From positions 26,272-90,271 of the forward strand of contig NZ_NFLI01000016.1 of NCBI RefSeq assembly GCF_002160825.1: a stretch of DNA of 64,000 bases, read 5' to 3'. Shown here piece after piece: positions 15,419-23,048 of the stretch. A model generated the notes under the pieces. That model worked only from the letters and a program-made list of their open reading frames with translations, had not been told where the DNA came from and did no database searches. Position numbers and translations under genes: made by a program. Within the stretch, counting starts at the first letter, position 1. Each line of letters begins with the position of its first letter. The stretch comes from Lachnoclostridium sp. An131 (GTDB taxonomy: Bacteria; Bacillota; Clostridia; Lachnospirales; Lachnospiraceae).

Positions 15419-16582
15419 TCAGTTCTTTGCTGTGAAGCTTAAAATAGATTCTATGATTTTACTTTGCATTCCCTTTAGCGACCCCTGCGCCATCTCGGGC
15501 TTTCCGCCGCCCTTCCCCTGAAATGCCTCGTTGAGATGCCTGCACAGGGGCCGGACATCTTCTGTATGACTGCCAAGAATATAGCGCCAGCCGTTTATGT
15601 CACTTCCGGAAAAAACGCAGACAATCCCTTTGCAGCGCGCGGTCAGCAGATTAACAAGCTCCCGGCAGGCATCCATGTCGAGATTTTCCTCGAAAAAAAC
15701 GGGATTGGCAGTTCCTTCGGAAACAGAAGCAGCCTTCTCCTGTATTCTGGTGAGATTTTGCTGCATAAGCTGTCCTTTCAGTTCATAAGCCTCCTGTCTG
15801 AGGCGTTCGACAGCCTCAGTCACCCGGTTTTCCTTGGCGGAGAGAAGTACCGAGATGGATTTGACGCTGCCTTCCTTTTCCCTGTAGTCCAAAAGAGCGC
15901 GGCTGCCTGCCAGCAGATTCACCCGGACGCCGCCCCGATGGCTCTGCACGCTGGTCAGCTTGACCAGGCCGATTTCACCGGTACGCTCCACATGAGGCGC
16001 ACAGCAGGCGCAGACATCAATGCCGGGAATTGTGACAATCCGGACCTGGCCTTCGATTTCGATCTTGCTTCTGTATTTCAGATGATTCAGCTCTTCCCTG
16101 GAAGGATAGGAAATCTGTACGGGAATATTGGCAAAAACCGCTTCGTTGGCTGCAGTCTCGAGCTCTGCCAGCTCCTCCCTTGTGATGACGCCGTTAAAAT
16201 CCAGCGTTACCTCCTGCTCTCCAAGGTGAAAGCCTACATTGTCATAACCGAAACGGGCGTGCACCAGCCCGGAGACAATATGCTCTCCTGAATGCTGCTG
16301 CATACGGGAAAAGCGTTTTTGCCAGTCGAGCTGACCTGTGACCCGGGAGCCCGGCTCCAGTGGAGTCCTCGCGTAGTGCCAGATGCCGTTCTTGTCTTCC
16401 CGGGTATCGAATATTTCTACCGTATTTAAGAAGCCGGAATCACCGGATTGTCCGCCGCCTTCGGGAAAGAAGGCTGTCCTGTCGAGGCTGATACGCCAGA
16501 AATCTTCAAATTTCTCACAGGCTGTTACGGTTGCCTGGAACTCTTTCAGATGGCTGTTTTCATAGTAGAGCCGTTTTGTCAT
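15419..16582 (-). CDS. alaX: Alanyl-tRNA editing protein AlaX-L type (DHHA1 domain)
   Basis: The 387-residue protein looks like the editing part of alanyl-tRNA synthetase without the catalytic body. The beta-barrel region has FFPEGGGQSGDSG (about residues 38-50). The zinc ligands appear as HSGEH (about 97-101) and, later, CACCAPHV (about 192-199). A C-terminal DHHA1-like domain ends GKGGGKPEMAQGSL. Such proteins hydrolyse Ser or Gly wrongly attached to tRNA-Ala in trans. Its length (about 390) fits the long AlaX-L group common in Firmicutes. It starts after GGGAGGACAGACCAA and appears monocistronic. Confidence 0.9.
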   Translation of the reverse strand: MTKRLYYENSHLKEFQATVTACEKFEDFWRISLDRTAFFPEGGGQSGDSGFLNTVEIFDTREDKNGIWHYARTPLEPGSRVTGQLDWQKRFSRMQQHSGEHIVSGLVHARFGYDNVGFHLGEQEVTLDFNGVITREELAELETAANEAVFANIPVQISYPSREELNHLKYRSKIEIEGQVRIVTIPGIDVCACCAPHVERTGEIGLVKLTSVQSHRGGVRVNLLAGSRALLDYREKEGSVKSISVLLSAKENRVTEAVERLRQEAYELKGQLMQQNLTRIQEKAASVSEGTANPVFFEENLDMDACRELVNLLTARCKGIVCVFSGSDINGWRYILGSHTEDVRPLCRHLNEAFQGKGGGKPEMAQGSLKGMQSKIIESILSFTAKN

Positions 16583-16694
16583 TTGGTCTGTCCTCCCTGT
16601 ATCTGAATGAAGCTTTGCATTCTTGGTTTTTAGTATAGCATGTTGTCAGAGGATATGCACGGAAAAATGAGAGGACAGGTACAGGCTTCGGGGT

Positions 16695-17033
16695 TCAGCA
16701 GCATTCCCGGAGAAGGTAATCGCAGAAGATGGCAATCAGATCTCTGGGATAGGGAACCTTATGTGACCAGGCGGAGCTTCCGGTCATCTGAATGAGAAGC
16801 TGTTCTCCGCCATTTTTCATCATGACGTCACGAATGGTTCGGATGTCACGTTCTACGCTTGTGATGGTAGTCCTGAATTCTGATGCGACGATGATATAGA
16901 TTTCTTTTTGGATGCTCTGCAGACGATCTGGGTCCTGGACGGCTAATTCCACGGAACGGATGAAGTATTGGTAGCCGCAATAGTAGTTGAACACCCCGGC
17001 CCTATGGAGCAGCAGCTGAATCTTTTGCCTCAT
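16695..17033 (-). CDS. Free-standing Spo0A C-terminal (effector) domain protein
   Basis: This 112-residue protein aligns by eye with the Spo0A DNA-binding domain along its full length. The stretch IQLLLHRAGVFNYYCGYQYF matches Spo0A's helix with the GxxxxxxGYxYLR pattern. The DNA-contact part TTITSVERDIRTIRD matches TTxSRVERAIRHAIE, and a last helix, RDLIAIFCDYLL, matches Spo0A's EFIAMVADKL. There is no receiver domain, so it cannot be phosphorylated like Spo0A. It may bind 0A-like boxes constitutively or compete with Spo0A. The start follows GAGGGAGAATTTGTATT. A remnant of a truncated spo0A paralogue is possible, but the frame is intact with its own ribosome site. Confidence 0.75.
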   Translation of the reverse strand: MRQKIQLLLHRAGVFNYYCGYQYFIRSVELAVQDPDRLQSIQKEIYIIVASEFRTTITSVERDIRTIRDVMMKNGGEQLLIQMTGSSAWSHKVPYPRDLIAIFCDYLLRECC

Positions 17034-17146
17034 AATACAAATTCTCCCTCTTTTGTGAAAATAGCAAATACGGAGAGCCGTTTGCCTGTGGAAATTATAT
17101 CTTGAAAAGGATAATATTAACAGGCAATGAAGCGGAATAGACAGTA

Positions 17147-17196
17147 ATCGACAAAAAAAGCCCCTATTTATTCAGATACTTATAGGTTCTATAAGT
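17147..17196 (-). promoter_or_regulatory. 0A-box-like heptamer and inverted repeat upstream of the Spo0A-like gene
   Basis: On the minus strand TGTCGAT (17147-17153) differs from the 0A box TGTCGAA at one base. Beside it ACTTATAG and CTATAAGT (17178-17196) form an 8-bp inverted repeat around GTT. Both lie 110-165 nt upstream of the gene. Chance matches to a 7-mer are common, so this is only suggestive. No other element is seen in 17034-17350. Confidence 0.3.
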
Positions 17197-17355
17197 ACTG
17201 TTCTCTGTTTTAATTGATATAATCCGAAAATTACAATTGGATGAACAAAAAGTGGATTTACAGAGGCATAAAAGAGGATAAACAGAGTATTTTAAGGGAA
17301 CAGAATGTCGGAATACTATAAAATACAGAAATATAGAAAATTGTGTATTTATCTC

Positions 17356-17384
17356 TTGTAATACCGCAGACTTCATGATACGAT
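17356..17384 (+). promoter_or_regulatory. Promoter of the lysine-riboswitch transcript
   Basis: TTGTAA (17356-17361) and TACGAT (17379-17384) lie 17 nt apart. Transcription would start near 17391, about 35 nt before the riboswitch. Confidence 0.65.
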
Positions 17385-17424
17385 ACGCAAAGAAGAATTA
17401 TTTCAGAGATAAAAGGAATGTATC

Positions 17425-17590
17425 ATGATAGAGGTGCGGATTTCATCAGTACTCTGCGGCAAAAGGCTCGGGAGCCGCCGGAGGGAAAAGGGGAAGCCGC
17501 CGAAGGAATCCATCAGCGTCCCGGAGCAAGGATTCCTGGGCTGCTGCAGAAGATGCAGCAGACTGTCACAGGGCTGTGGAGAGCTATCAT
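17425..17590 (+). promoter_or_regulatory. Lysine riboswitch (L box)
   Basis: The 166-nt segment closes with a P1 stem of ATGATAG (17425-17431) and CTATCAT (17584-17590). It carries the hallmark L-box blocks in order: GATAGAGGTGCG, AGTACTCTGCGG, GGGGAAGCCGCCGAAGG, CTGTCACAG and GTGGAGAGCTATC. An intrinsic terminator follows. When lysine binds, P1 should form and the terminator should end transcription, so the transporter gene downstream is made only when lysine is scarce. Confidence 0.93.
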
Positions 17591-17609
17591 TGGCATAGAA
17601 AGACAGAGA

Positions 17610-17648
17610 CCATGAACGCGCAGTCAGATTTGTGTTCATGGCTTTTTT
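17610..17648 (+). terminator. Attenuator terminator of the lysine riboswitch
   Basis: CCATGAAC (17610-17617) pairs with GTTCATGG (17634-17641), with extra G-T pairs inside, and CTTTTTTATT follows. It is the expression platform of the upstream L box. The remaining 130 nt to the gene hold no other recognised signal. Confidence 0.85.
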
Positions 17649-17779
17649 ATTGTTATGGTCAGCGGAGGCCAGGCAAAAGCGTGTGCGTCCATTTGGCTTA
17701 AATTTCATTTGAGCTCATCTGCAGCGTTCTTTGGGCGGCAGATGTCAGATAAATTCTTAAGAAAAGAGGGTAAGAGGTT

Positions 17780-19405
17780 ATGTATGTAACTGGAAAACGA
17801 AAAGGGATTGCAGCGCTGTTTCTGCTGGTAATTCTGACTGCGGGTATGGCTTTTCCAGCCCTGGCGGCTGAGACAGAGGCGGCGGAATACGTGCCTTCCA
17901 TGTATGCCACCTTTTGGGCTTTGGTGCCGCCTATTGTGGCTATCGGGCTTGCGCTGATCACCAAAGAGGTGTATTCCTCTCTGTTCCTGGGAATTTTGGT
18001 GGGAGGACTCTTCTACTCGAATTTCAGCTTTGAGGGGACGGTGCTGCACGTTCTGGAGGATGGGATTGTGTCAGTGCTTTCTGATTCCTACAACGTAGGA
18101 ATTCTGGTATTTTTGGTGATCCTGGGCGCCATGGTATCTTTGATGAACCGGGCCGGAGGCTCCGCGGCCTTTGGCCGATGGGCCGGGGAGCGCATCAAGA
18201 GCCGGGTGGGAGCCCAGCTCGCTACGATTGCTCTGGGTGTGCTGATTTTTATAGACGACTATTTCAACTGCCTGACTGTGGGAAGTGTTATGCGACCTGT
18301 GACAGACAAAAATCAGATCTCGCGGGCCAAGCTTGCCTACCTTATCGATGCAACAGCGGCGCCTGTCTGTATCATTGCACCCATTTCTTCCTGGGCGGCG
18401 GCTGTGACAGGCTTTGTGGAGGGAGAGGACGGGCTGTCCCTTTTTATCCGGGCTATCCCCTATAACTTTTATGCGCTTTTGACCATTGTAATGATGATTG
18501 CCATCGCTGTGATGAACTTTGATTACGGTCCTATGAAGCTTCATGAGGATAACGCCAGAAAAGGCGATCTTTATACGACGCCGGATCGTCCCTATGCTAG
18601 TGCGGAGGCTTTGGATTCTGCAGGGGCCGGGAGTGTCAAGGATCTTCTGATTCCCATCGTGTCTCTGATCATCTGCTGCGTCGCGGGAATGCTTTATACG
18701 GGCGGATTTTTCAGCGGTACGGATTTTGTGACTGCCTTCTCCAACAGTGATGCGTCTGTGGGCCTGGCGCTTGGAAGCATGTTTGCCATGGTCATTACGG
18801 TATTTCTTTATGTGGTCCGCAAGGTGCTGTCCTTCGGGGACTGCATGGACTGCATTCCTGAGGGCTTTAAGGCCATGGTTCCTGCTATTCTGATTCTGAC
18901 CTTCGCCTGGACGCTGAAGGCTATGACAGACAGTCTGGGAGCGTCGGAATATGTGGCGGCGCTGATCAAGAGCAGCTCTGAGGGAATTGTGAATCTGCTG
19001 CCGGCTATTATTTTTGTAGTGGGATGCCTGCTGGCCTTTGCAACGGGAACCTCCTGGGGAACCTTCGGTATCCTGATTCCGATAGTAGTGGATGCCTTTT
19101 CGCAGACAAATCCGACGTTGATGACCATCGCAATCTCTGCATGTATGGCAGGAGCCGTATGCGGGGATCACTGCTCACCGATTTCAGATACGACGATTAT
19201 GGCTTCGGCAGGGGCTCAGTGTAATCATGTCAACCATGTCTCTACGCAGCTTCCTTATGCCATCAGTGTGGCTGCTATTTCCTTCCTGGCCTATATCGTG
19301 GCAGGCTTCGTGCAGACGGCATGGATTGCTCTTCCGGTGGGAATTATTCTGATGCTGGCATTTCTTGTAGTGGTAAAGAGGGGTTATGGAGAGAAGAGCT
19401 CCTGA
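17780..19405 (+). CDS. lysW: NhaC-family transporter, predicted lysine importer LysW
   Basis: The 541-residue membrane protein has about 11 to 12 hydrophobic segments and NhaC-superfamily features such as FIDDYFNCLTVGSVMRPVTD (about residues 158-177) and CGDHCSPISDTTIMAS (about 461-476). The first 29 residues resemble a signal peptide ending ALAAE. NhaC members are Na+/H+ antiporters, but those controlled by lysine riboswitches (LysW) are predicted lysine transporters by comparative genomics. The L box 190 nt upstream places this gene in that group. The ATG follows AAGAGGTT at short spacing. A strong terminator follows, so it is a single-gene unit. Confidence 0.87.
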   Translation: MYVTGKRKGIAALFLLVILTAGMAFPALAAETEAAEYVPSMYATFWALVPPIVAIGLALITKEVYSSLFLGILVGGLFYSNFSFEGTVLHVLEDGIVSVLSDSYNVGILVFLVILGAMVSLMNRAGGSAAFGRWAGERIKSRVGAQLATIALGVLIFIDDYFNCLTVGSVMRPVTDKNQISRAKLAYLIDATAAPVCIIAPISSWAAAVTGFVEGEDGLSLFIRAIPYNFYALLTIVMMIAIAVMNFDYGPMKLHEDNARKGDLYTTPDRPYASAEALDSAGAGSVKDLLIPIVSLIICCVAGMLYTGGFFSGTDFVTAFSNSDASVGLALGSMFAMVITVFLYVVRKVLSFGDCMDCIPEGFKAMVPAILILTFAWTLKAMTDSLGASEYVAALIKSSSEGIVNLLPAIIFVVGCLLAFATGTSWGTFGILIPIVVDAFSQTNPTLMTIAISACMAGAVCGDHCSPISDTTIMASAGAQCNHVNHVSTQLPYAISVAAISFLAYIVAGFVQTAWIALPVGIILMLAFLVVVKRGYGEKSS

Positions 19406-19457
19406 TATTTCTGTAAACGGCTTTCTTTGCTGGCGGTTCCGATAAAATTGGAAAAAA

Positions 19458-19510
19458 CAAAGGGCGCGCAGAATCATTTGGTCTAACGATTCTGCACGCC
19501 CTTTGTTTTA
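19458..19510 (+). terminator. Rho-independent terminator after the lysine transporter gene
   Basis: CAAAGGGCG-CGCAGAATC (19458-19475) pairs with GATTCTG-CACGCCCTTTG (19488-19505) and TTTT follows. A smaller hairpin, AAAAGATGG with CCATCTTTT, comes next at about 19519-19545. Confidence 0.8.
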
Positions 19511-19594
19511 AAAAAGAAAAAGATGGCTGACAACGACCATCTTTTGAAAGAACGGCTTTAAATGCCGTGTTCTATAATACAGCATTTCTTCAAA

Positions 19595-19624
19595 TCCTGT
19601 TTGACTACATTTTGACTACATGGA
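19595..19624 (+). repeat. Left copy of the GACTACA-type flanking repeat
   Basis: TCCTGTTTGACTACA is followed 1 nt later by TTTGACTACAT and GGA, so it contains two TTGACTACAT 10-mers in tandem. A near-identical copy lies at 21436-21467, and the AT-rich segment lies between. The arrangement suggests attachment sites or recombination end points of a lost mobile element. Confidence 0.6.
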
Positions 19625-19691
19625 TATAAATAACAATCAGAAAGGAGAAATCGTTCAGCATGGTATCGGTCTTAAACACTTCTGCTATTCA

Positions 19692-19904
19692 TCAGAAAAC
19701 ATTATCGTCTGGATAATGCGTCATAATATCTTCAACGTTACAATTCAAAATATTACACAATTTACCTATGGTGTTTACTTCTACATTCTTATTATGTCTT
19801 AGTCTGTTTAGTTGGGAATGATTCATATGATAACGAGTATACAAATCATATTGAGTAATTCCCTTAGACTTCATTGTTTCCCACAACTTGTCATATTTTA
19901 TCAT
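19692..19904 (-). CDS. XRE-family (Cro/CI-type) HTH regulator
   Basis: This 70-residue protein is a single helix-turn-helix domain of the short YozG/HTH_26 type: MIKYDKLWETMKSKGITQYDLY, then NHSQLNRLRHNKNVEVNTIGKLCNILN and a C-terminal NVEDIMTHYPDD. Such proteins regulate mobile elements or toxin-antitoxin sets. The ribosome site is weak. It lies in AT-rich sequence just inside the left flanking repeat and partly antisense to the next open frame, whose start is doubtful. No partner toxin is visible. Confidence 0.8.
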   Translation of the reverse strand: MIKYDKLWETMKSKGITQYDLYTRYHMNHSQLNRLRHNKNVEVNTIGKLCNILNCNVEDIMTHYPDDNVF

Positions 19905-20321
19905 TTCACGCTTTTCCGCTTTCTTACAGTATTTGTATTCATTACCATTGTTGTTAGTTTGCTTTACTTACAATACGGACGTGACGTTAAAGTGGAAACA
20001 GGTAGTTTAAATTGCTCCAGTGAATTTTATGAGCAAAAATTGAATGTTATAGCGAATAAGCTCTTTGTTTCAAATAAAGAAAAGTTTGCTGAAAAAATGA
20101 TAGAACGATGTATAGATAACACTTTTCATGAGGTGCGTTTTTCGTATGACATAACAGGATATCCAAATAGAATATATATTTCTGTTTATCCAAATGAATT
20201 AAGTCGAAAGCTTGGTGTTAATCATTTTACAATTTTATATCGAGCAGGCACAGAAAGTGATTACGTCTACAATGTCAAAGACCACCCGGAAATGTTCAAA
20301 ATCAAGATTGAAACCGAATGA
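19812..20321 (+). CDS. Hypothetical protein, probably an N-truncated gene remnant
   Basis: I do not recognise it. The convincing protein-like part begins near 19965 (QYGRDVKVETGSLNCSSEFY) and runs to the stop, with a well-mixed composition and two pieces that look folded: FAEKMIERCIDNTFHEVRFSYD and YPNRIYISVYPNELS. The upstream part overlaps the XRE gene on the other strand, is unusually hydrophobic and lacks a ribosome site, so it is probably not translated. I read it as the 3' portion of an element-borne gene whose 5' end was lost, or a shorter gene using an unusual start. Confidence 0.4.
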   Translation: MGMIHMITSIQIILSNSLRLHCFPQLVIFYHFTLFRFLTVFVFITIVVSLLYLQYGRDVKVETGSLNCSSEFYEQKLNVIANKLFVSNKEKFAEKMIERCIDNTFHEVRFSYDITGYPNRIYISVYPNELSRKLGVNHFTILYRAGTESDYVYNVKDHPEMFKIKIETE

Positions 20322-20412
20322 CAGTATTATATTAGAGTGATATAATGTTGTAGGAAAAAGTTGATAAAATTGGAAGTTGTGGTGGAAAAGAAATAAACAA
20401 GGGGAATGAATA

Positions 20413-21237
20413 ATGTCAGTACAAATAGATTTTGAAAAAGAATTTGAAGCAGAAGAATATGAAATGCTTATTTTAGTACAATCATCATGTAAAGGGGCAG
20501 TAATCATAAAAGATATGTTGAAACCATCTGTTGATTTTTTTGCGTCCATAGATTTGCGTACAGGTCAGTTCTCTCATGAGAAAGGTCGTCTTGAATGGCT
20601 TATAAAAAATGACAATGCTCGTAAGGGATGGGGGTATGAATTTGAACAATTCGGTATTTATCGTGTCACTGTCAGAAAATGTATACCACAAGATCAGACA
20701 CAATATATGAACAATAGATATATGCTTATCAATGTGCTTGAAGAAAATGCTTCAAATGAAAAATTGGAGACTTTGAAAGAATATTATTCTAAACCAATTT
20801 CTATAGAAAATGAATTAGGTTCTTTTGCCTTAGATAGAGAATTTTCATGGTTTGAAGGAATTGTCAATTGGAATGGAGTAGAAGCACATGTCTATTTAGA
20901 AACCGATGAGGAGGATGGAGATACAGCCAAACAGGCAATGAAGGTATTAAAAAGGGTAGTAGATAATATTGTGGAGAATGATATAAAGTACCGTGAATTT
21001 GCGGCAGAAGAACTCACAGAACTGGCAAATGAATGGATGGACGCATCAGATGAAATTGATACAGAAGAAATCACAAAAGAGATATTTATGAAGCGTATGG
21101 AAATGAGTGAAATAATGGTTAGCTCAAATGGAAGTTTATCTTTGTTTTACGATGATGATGATATGTTCTGGGGACATGTTATTGAAATAGAGGTTGATCC
21201 AAGTGGAGAGATTATAAGTGCTCAGATAGCAGGATGA
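20413..21237 (+). CDS. DUF2262-domain protein
   Basis: The 274-residue protein ends in a DUF2262 domain: LGSFALDREFSWFEGIVNWNG (about residues 136-156) and, at the end, LFYDDDDMFWGHVIEIEVD. The N-terminal half (about 1-125) is a separate domain with FEFEQFGIYRV-like strands. Function is unknown; relatives are common in accessory regions of gut Firmicutes, sometimes as possible immunity proteins. The start follows AAGGGG. Codon use is AT-rich like the segment around it and unlike the flanking chromosome, which supports acquisition. No toxin partner is seen. Confidence 0.75.
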   Translation: MSVQIDFEKEFEAEEYEMLILVQSSCKGAVIIKDMLKPSVDFFASIDLRTGQFSHEKGRLEWLIKNDNARKGWGYEFEQFGIYRVTVRKCIPQDQTQYMNNRYMLINVLEENASNEKLETLKEYYSKPISIENELGSFALDREFSWFEGIVNWNGVEAHVYLETDEEDGDTAKQAMKVLKRVVDNIVENDIKYREFAAEELTELANEWMDASDEIDTEEITKEIFMKRMEMSEIMVSSNGSLSLFYDDDDMFWGHVIEIEVDPSGEIISAQIAG

Positions 21238-21363
21238 CTTGATTCTTCCGGTGGTTCTGTTGAAATTGACGAATATGTTGAGGATTGTGCAAAAAGGGAG
21301 CTATTTGAGGAAATAGGTATCATAGCGGAAGAATTGGAGGTTGTGGGAGAGAATATGATATGA
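21238..21363 (+). pseudogene. Nudix hydrolase fragment
   Basis: Directly after the DUF2262 stop, in the same frame, 41 codons contain a perfect Nudix box: G, five residues, E, seven residues, REL, one residue, EE, one residue, GI (SVEIDEYVEDCAKRELFEEIGI). There is no start codon or N-terminal domain, and the frame ends soon after. A single lost G before GGTGGT would also explain why the usual LPGG reads SSGG. It is a remnant of a larger Nudix gene, not a working enzyme. Confidence 0.7.
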
Positions 21364-21428
21364 ATTTAACATATAAGAGAGCAACGAAAAATAAAGAAAA
21401 GCAGATTGAAAATGTTATCTCATTTTAG
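21360..21428 (+). pseudogene. Possible N-terminal fragment of a GNAT acetyltransferase
   Basis: A 22-codon frame starts with an ATGA overlap to the Nudix fragment and reads MNLTYKRATKNKEKQIENVI, the usual opening of GNAT acetyltransferases (M-x-Y-R-x-A-T, then a helix). It stops just before the right flanking repeat, as if cut at a recombination end point. Twenty residues are thin evidence. Confidence 0.4.
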
Positions 21429-21435
21429 GAATGAT

Positions 21436-21467
21436 TCCTGTTTGACTACATACTTGACTACATAGGA
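21436..21467 (+). repeat. Right copy of the GACTACA-type flanking repeat
   Basis: TCCTGTTTGACTACA, then TAC, then TTGACTACAT and AGGA. It repeats the left copy at 19595-19624 with a slightly different spacer and stands about 65 bp from the 3' end of tRNA-Trp. The inverted repeat AGGAA-TGA-TTCCT lies at its left edge. Confidence 0.6.
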
Positions 21468-21469
21468 TT

Positions 21470-21523
21470 TTTTCAAAAAATGAAAAGTGCCGGAAGCCTT
21501 GAAAAATCAAGGCTTCCGGCACT
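21470..21523 (-). terminator. Terminator of the tRNA-Trp transcript
   Basis: A perfect 17-bp stem (21486-21502 with 21507-21523) with a 4-nt loop is followed on the minus strand by TTTCATTTTTTGAAAAAA. Confidence 0.85.
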
Positions 21524-21531
21524 TTCTGAAG

Positions 21532-21602
21532 CAGGGGATGAGAGAATCGAACTCCCACTAAGGGTTTTGGAGACCCCTGTCATGCCATTTGACCAATCCC
21601 CT
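21532..21602 (-). tRNA. trnW: tRNA-Trp (anticodon CCA)
   Basis: On the minus strand the 7-bp acceptor arms AGGGGAT and ATCCCCT pair fully. The D arm is GTC-AAATGGCAT-GAC, the anticodon arm GGGGT-CTCCAAA-ACCCT, the variable loop TAGT and the T arm GGGAG-TTCGATT-CTCTC, with discriminator G. The loop CTCCAAA puts CCA at positions 34-36. The CCA tail is not encoded (CTT follows). A terminator follows and a probable att-type repeat lies close behind. Confidence 0.95.
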
Positions 21603-21719
21603 GTGTGAAACGTACCTATTATTTATAGCATAGACCCTTCTCAATGTCAAGCAAATCTTTTGAAAGAATTTAATCCCTGTACTATTTTTAATTGAATAGT
21701 ATTTATATATTTTTAGTAC

Positions 21720-21746
21720 TTGACAATACATAGTAGTTGGTATAAT
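21720..21746 (+). promoter_or_regulatory. Putative promoter of the padR operon
   Basis: TTGACA (21720-21725) and TATAAT (21741-21746) match consensus, but the 15-nt spacer is short, which suggests a weak or regulated promoter. PadR proteins usually repress their own operon, and the AT-rich dyads here could hold the operator. Confidence 0.5.
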
Positions 21747-21799
21747 CTAATATCAGAGAAGAGCATAAACCTATGAGGCGGCAGGCGGGGAGGGATTGT

Positions 21800-22123
21800 A
21801 TGAACCCACAGTTTAAAAAAGGAGTGCTGGAGCTCATTGTGCTGGAATGTGTAAGGCGGAAGGACAGATATGGCTATGAGCTTGTGGAGGAGGTTTCCAA
21901 GGTCATAGATGTAAATGAAGGAACCATTTATCCGCTTTTGAAGCGTCTGACGAATGAACATTATTTCGAGACGTACCTGAGAGAATCATCAGAGGGACCG
22001 CCCAGAAAATATTATCATCTGACAGCGGCAGGGATCCTGTATCGGGATTCGCTGGAGGCCGAATGGGAAGAGTTCCAGCAGCAGGTCAGCAGATTTTTAG
22101 AGGAGGGCAGGACATATGAATAA
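21800..22123 (+). CDS. PadR-family transcriptional regulator
   Basis: The 107-residue protein is a PadR winged helix: QFKKGVLELIVLECVRRKDRYGYELVEEV, then NEGTIYPLLKRLTNEHYFE and PPRKYYHLTAAG. I chose the ATG at 21800, which has GGGGAGGG 5 nt upstream. The next gene overlaps its end by 8 nt and encodes a HAAS-domain membrane protein. PadR-HAAS pairs are frequent in Firmicutes, where PadR represses the operon until an envelope or drug signal relieves it; the actual signal here is unknown. Confidence 0.9.
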   Translation: MNPQFKKGVLELIVLECVRRKDRYGYELVEEVSKVIDVNEGTIYPLLKRLTNEHYFETYLRESSEGPPRKYYHLTAAGILYRDSLEAEWEEFQQQVSRFLEEGRTYE

Positions 22124-23048
22124 AGAAACATTTCTGGAAGAGCTTCGGGGGTGCCTGGAGGTCCTGGAGGACCAGGAGCAGCAGGATATTTTGGAAGAAT
22201 ACGCGCAGCATATCGACATCAAAATACAGAATGGACAGAGTGAGGAGGACGCGATCCGCGATTTTGGACCGTTAAAGGAGCTGGCGGCAGAGATCCTGGA
22301 GGCTTATCATGTGAAACCGGAATTTGGGGAGGGCAGAGGAAGAAAAGGGCTCCCGGGAATCGGAAGCGTGAATCTGAAAGCAGGAGAGAAAAAGCTCCGT
22401 GGCTTTGGGACAGCTTTAAGGAACGGACTGGCGGCGGCCGGGAATGGAATCGGAAGAGCTTTCCGAAGCGTGGGGCGTGCAGGAAAGAGATTTTTTTGCT
22501 GGATTGCAAGTCCTTTTCGCAAAAGAAGAGAGGCGGGAGAGGGCAGGCAGGATGGCGCGGCGGAAATTCCGGAGATAAACCGGACGGAAAGGGCCGAAGC
22601 CGGGAAGGCAGCGCCTTACGGTTTTCTGAAAAAGCTGGGGCATGGAATCGGAAGCCTGATTTGCTGGTTTCTGAGGCTGTGCTGGAATATTTTCTGGCTG
22701 TTTTTTGCTCTGTGTACAGGCTGCTTTGCACTGGCTGCCCTGTTTGGGTTCGGGATGATGCTGATCCTGCTGTTCCAGGAATATCCGCTTGGTGGAGCGA
22801 CGCTGGTATGCCTGGGCTGCTTTCTGGCAGGAGGAAGCATGGCAGGTATCTGTATGAGCCTGATCCGCCGGAAGGAGCAGAAGAAGGAAGCGGATAAAGG
22901 ACCAGGCAAGGAACCGGCAGAAGGGCAGGCAGGTGTCAGCTCGGGAGCTGGAGCAGAGCTGGAGACAAAGGAAGCGCCTGAAGAATCAGAACCGGAAAAT
23001 GATGGGGACAGAGAGCCGGAGGAAGAATGGCAGGAGGTGCAGAAATGA
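22116..23048 (+). CDS. HAAS-domain (DUF1700) membrane protein
   Basis: This 310-residue protein starts with the HAAS signature: NKETFLEELRGCLEVL, QQDILEEYAQHID and EEDAIRDFGPLKELAAEIL, three helices in about residues 1-70. A basic linker follows, then two or three membrane segments (about residues 180-245) and a long acidic, Pro/Gly-rich C-terminal tail. HAAS domains interact with the PadR regulator encoded just upstream and are believed to pass membrane signals to it. The gene overlaps padR by 8 nt and the next gene by 4 nt. Confidence 0.82.
   Translation: MNKETFLEELRGCLEVLEDQEQQDILEEYAQHIDIKIQNGQSEEDAIRDFGPLKELAAEILEAYHVKPEFGEGRGRKGLPGIGSVNLKAGEKKLRGFGTALRNGLAAAGNGIGRAFRSVGRAGKRFFCWIASPFRKRREAGEGRQDGAAEIPEINRTERAEAGKAAPYGFLKKLGHGIGSLICWFLRLCWNIFWLFFALCTGCFALAALFGFGMMLILLFQEYPLGGATLVCLGCFLAGGSMAGICMSLIRRKEQKKEADKGPGKEPAEGQAGVSSGAGAELETKEAPEESEPENDGDREPEEEWQEVQK

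Noticed and set aside
21235..21363. In-frame TGA between the DUF2262 gene and the Nudix box as a selenocysteine codon
   Set aside because: DUF2262 proteins end at this point, the following part is a headless Nudix fragment, and no SECIS-like hairpin is evident. A deletion junction is simpler.
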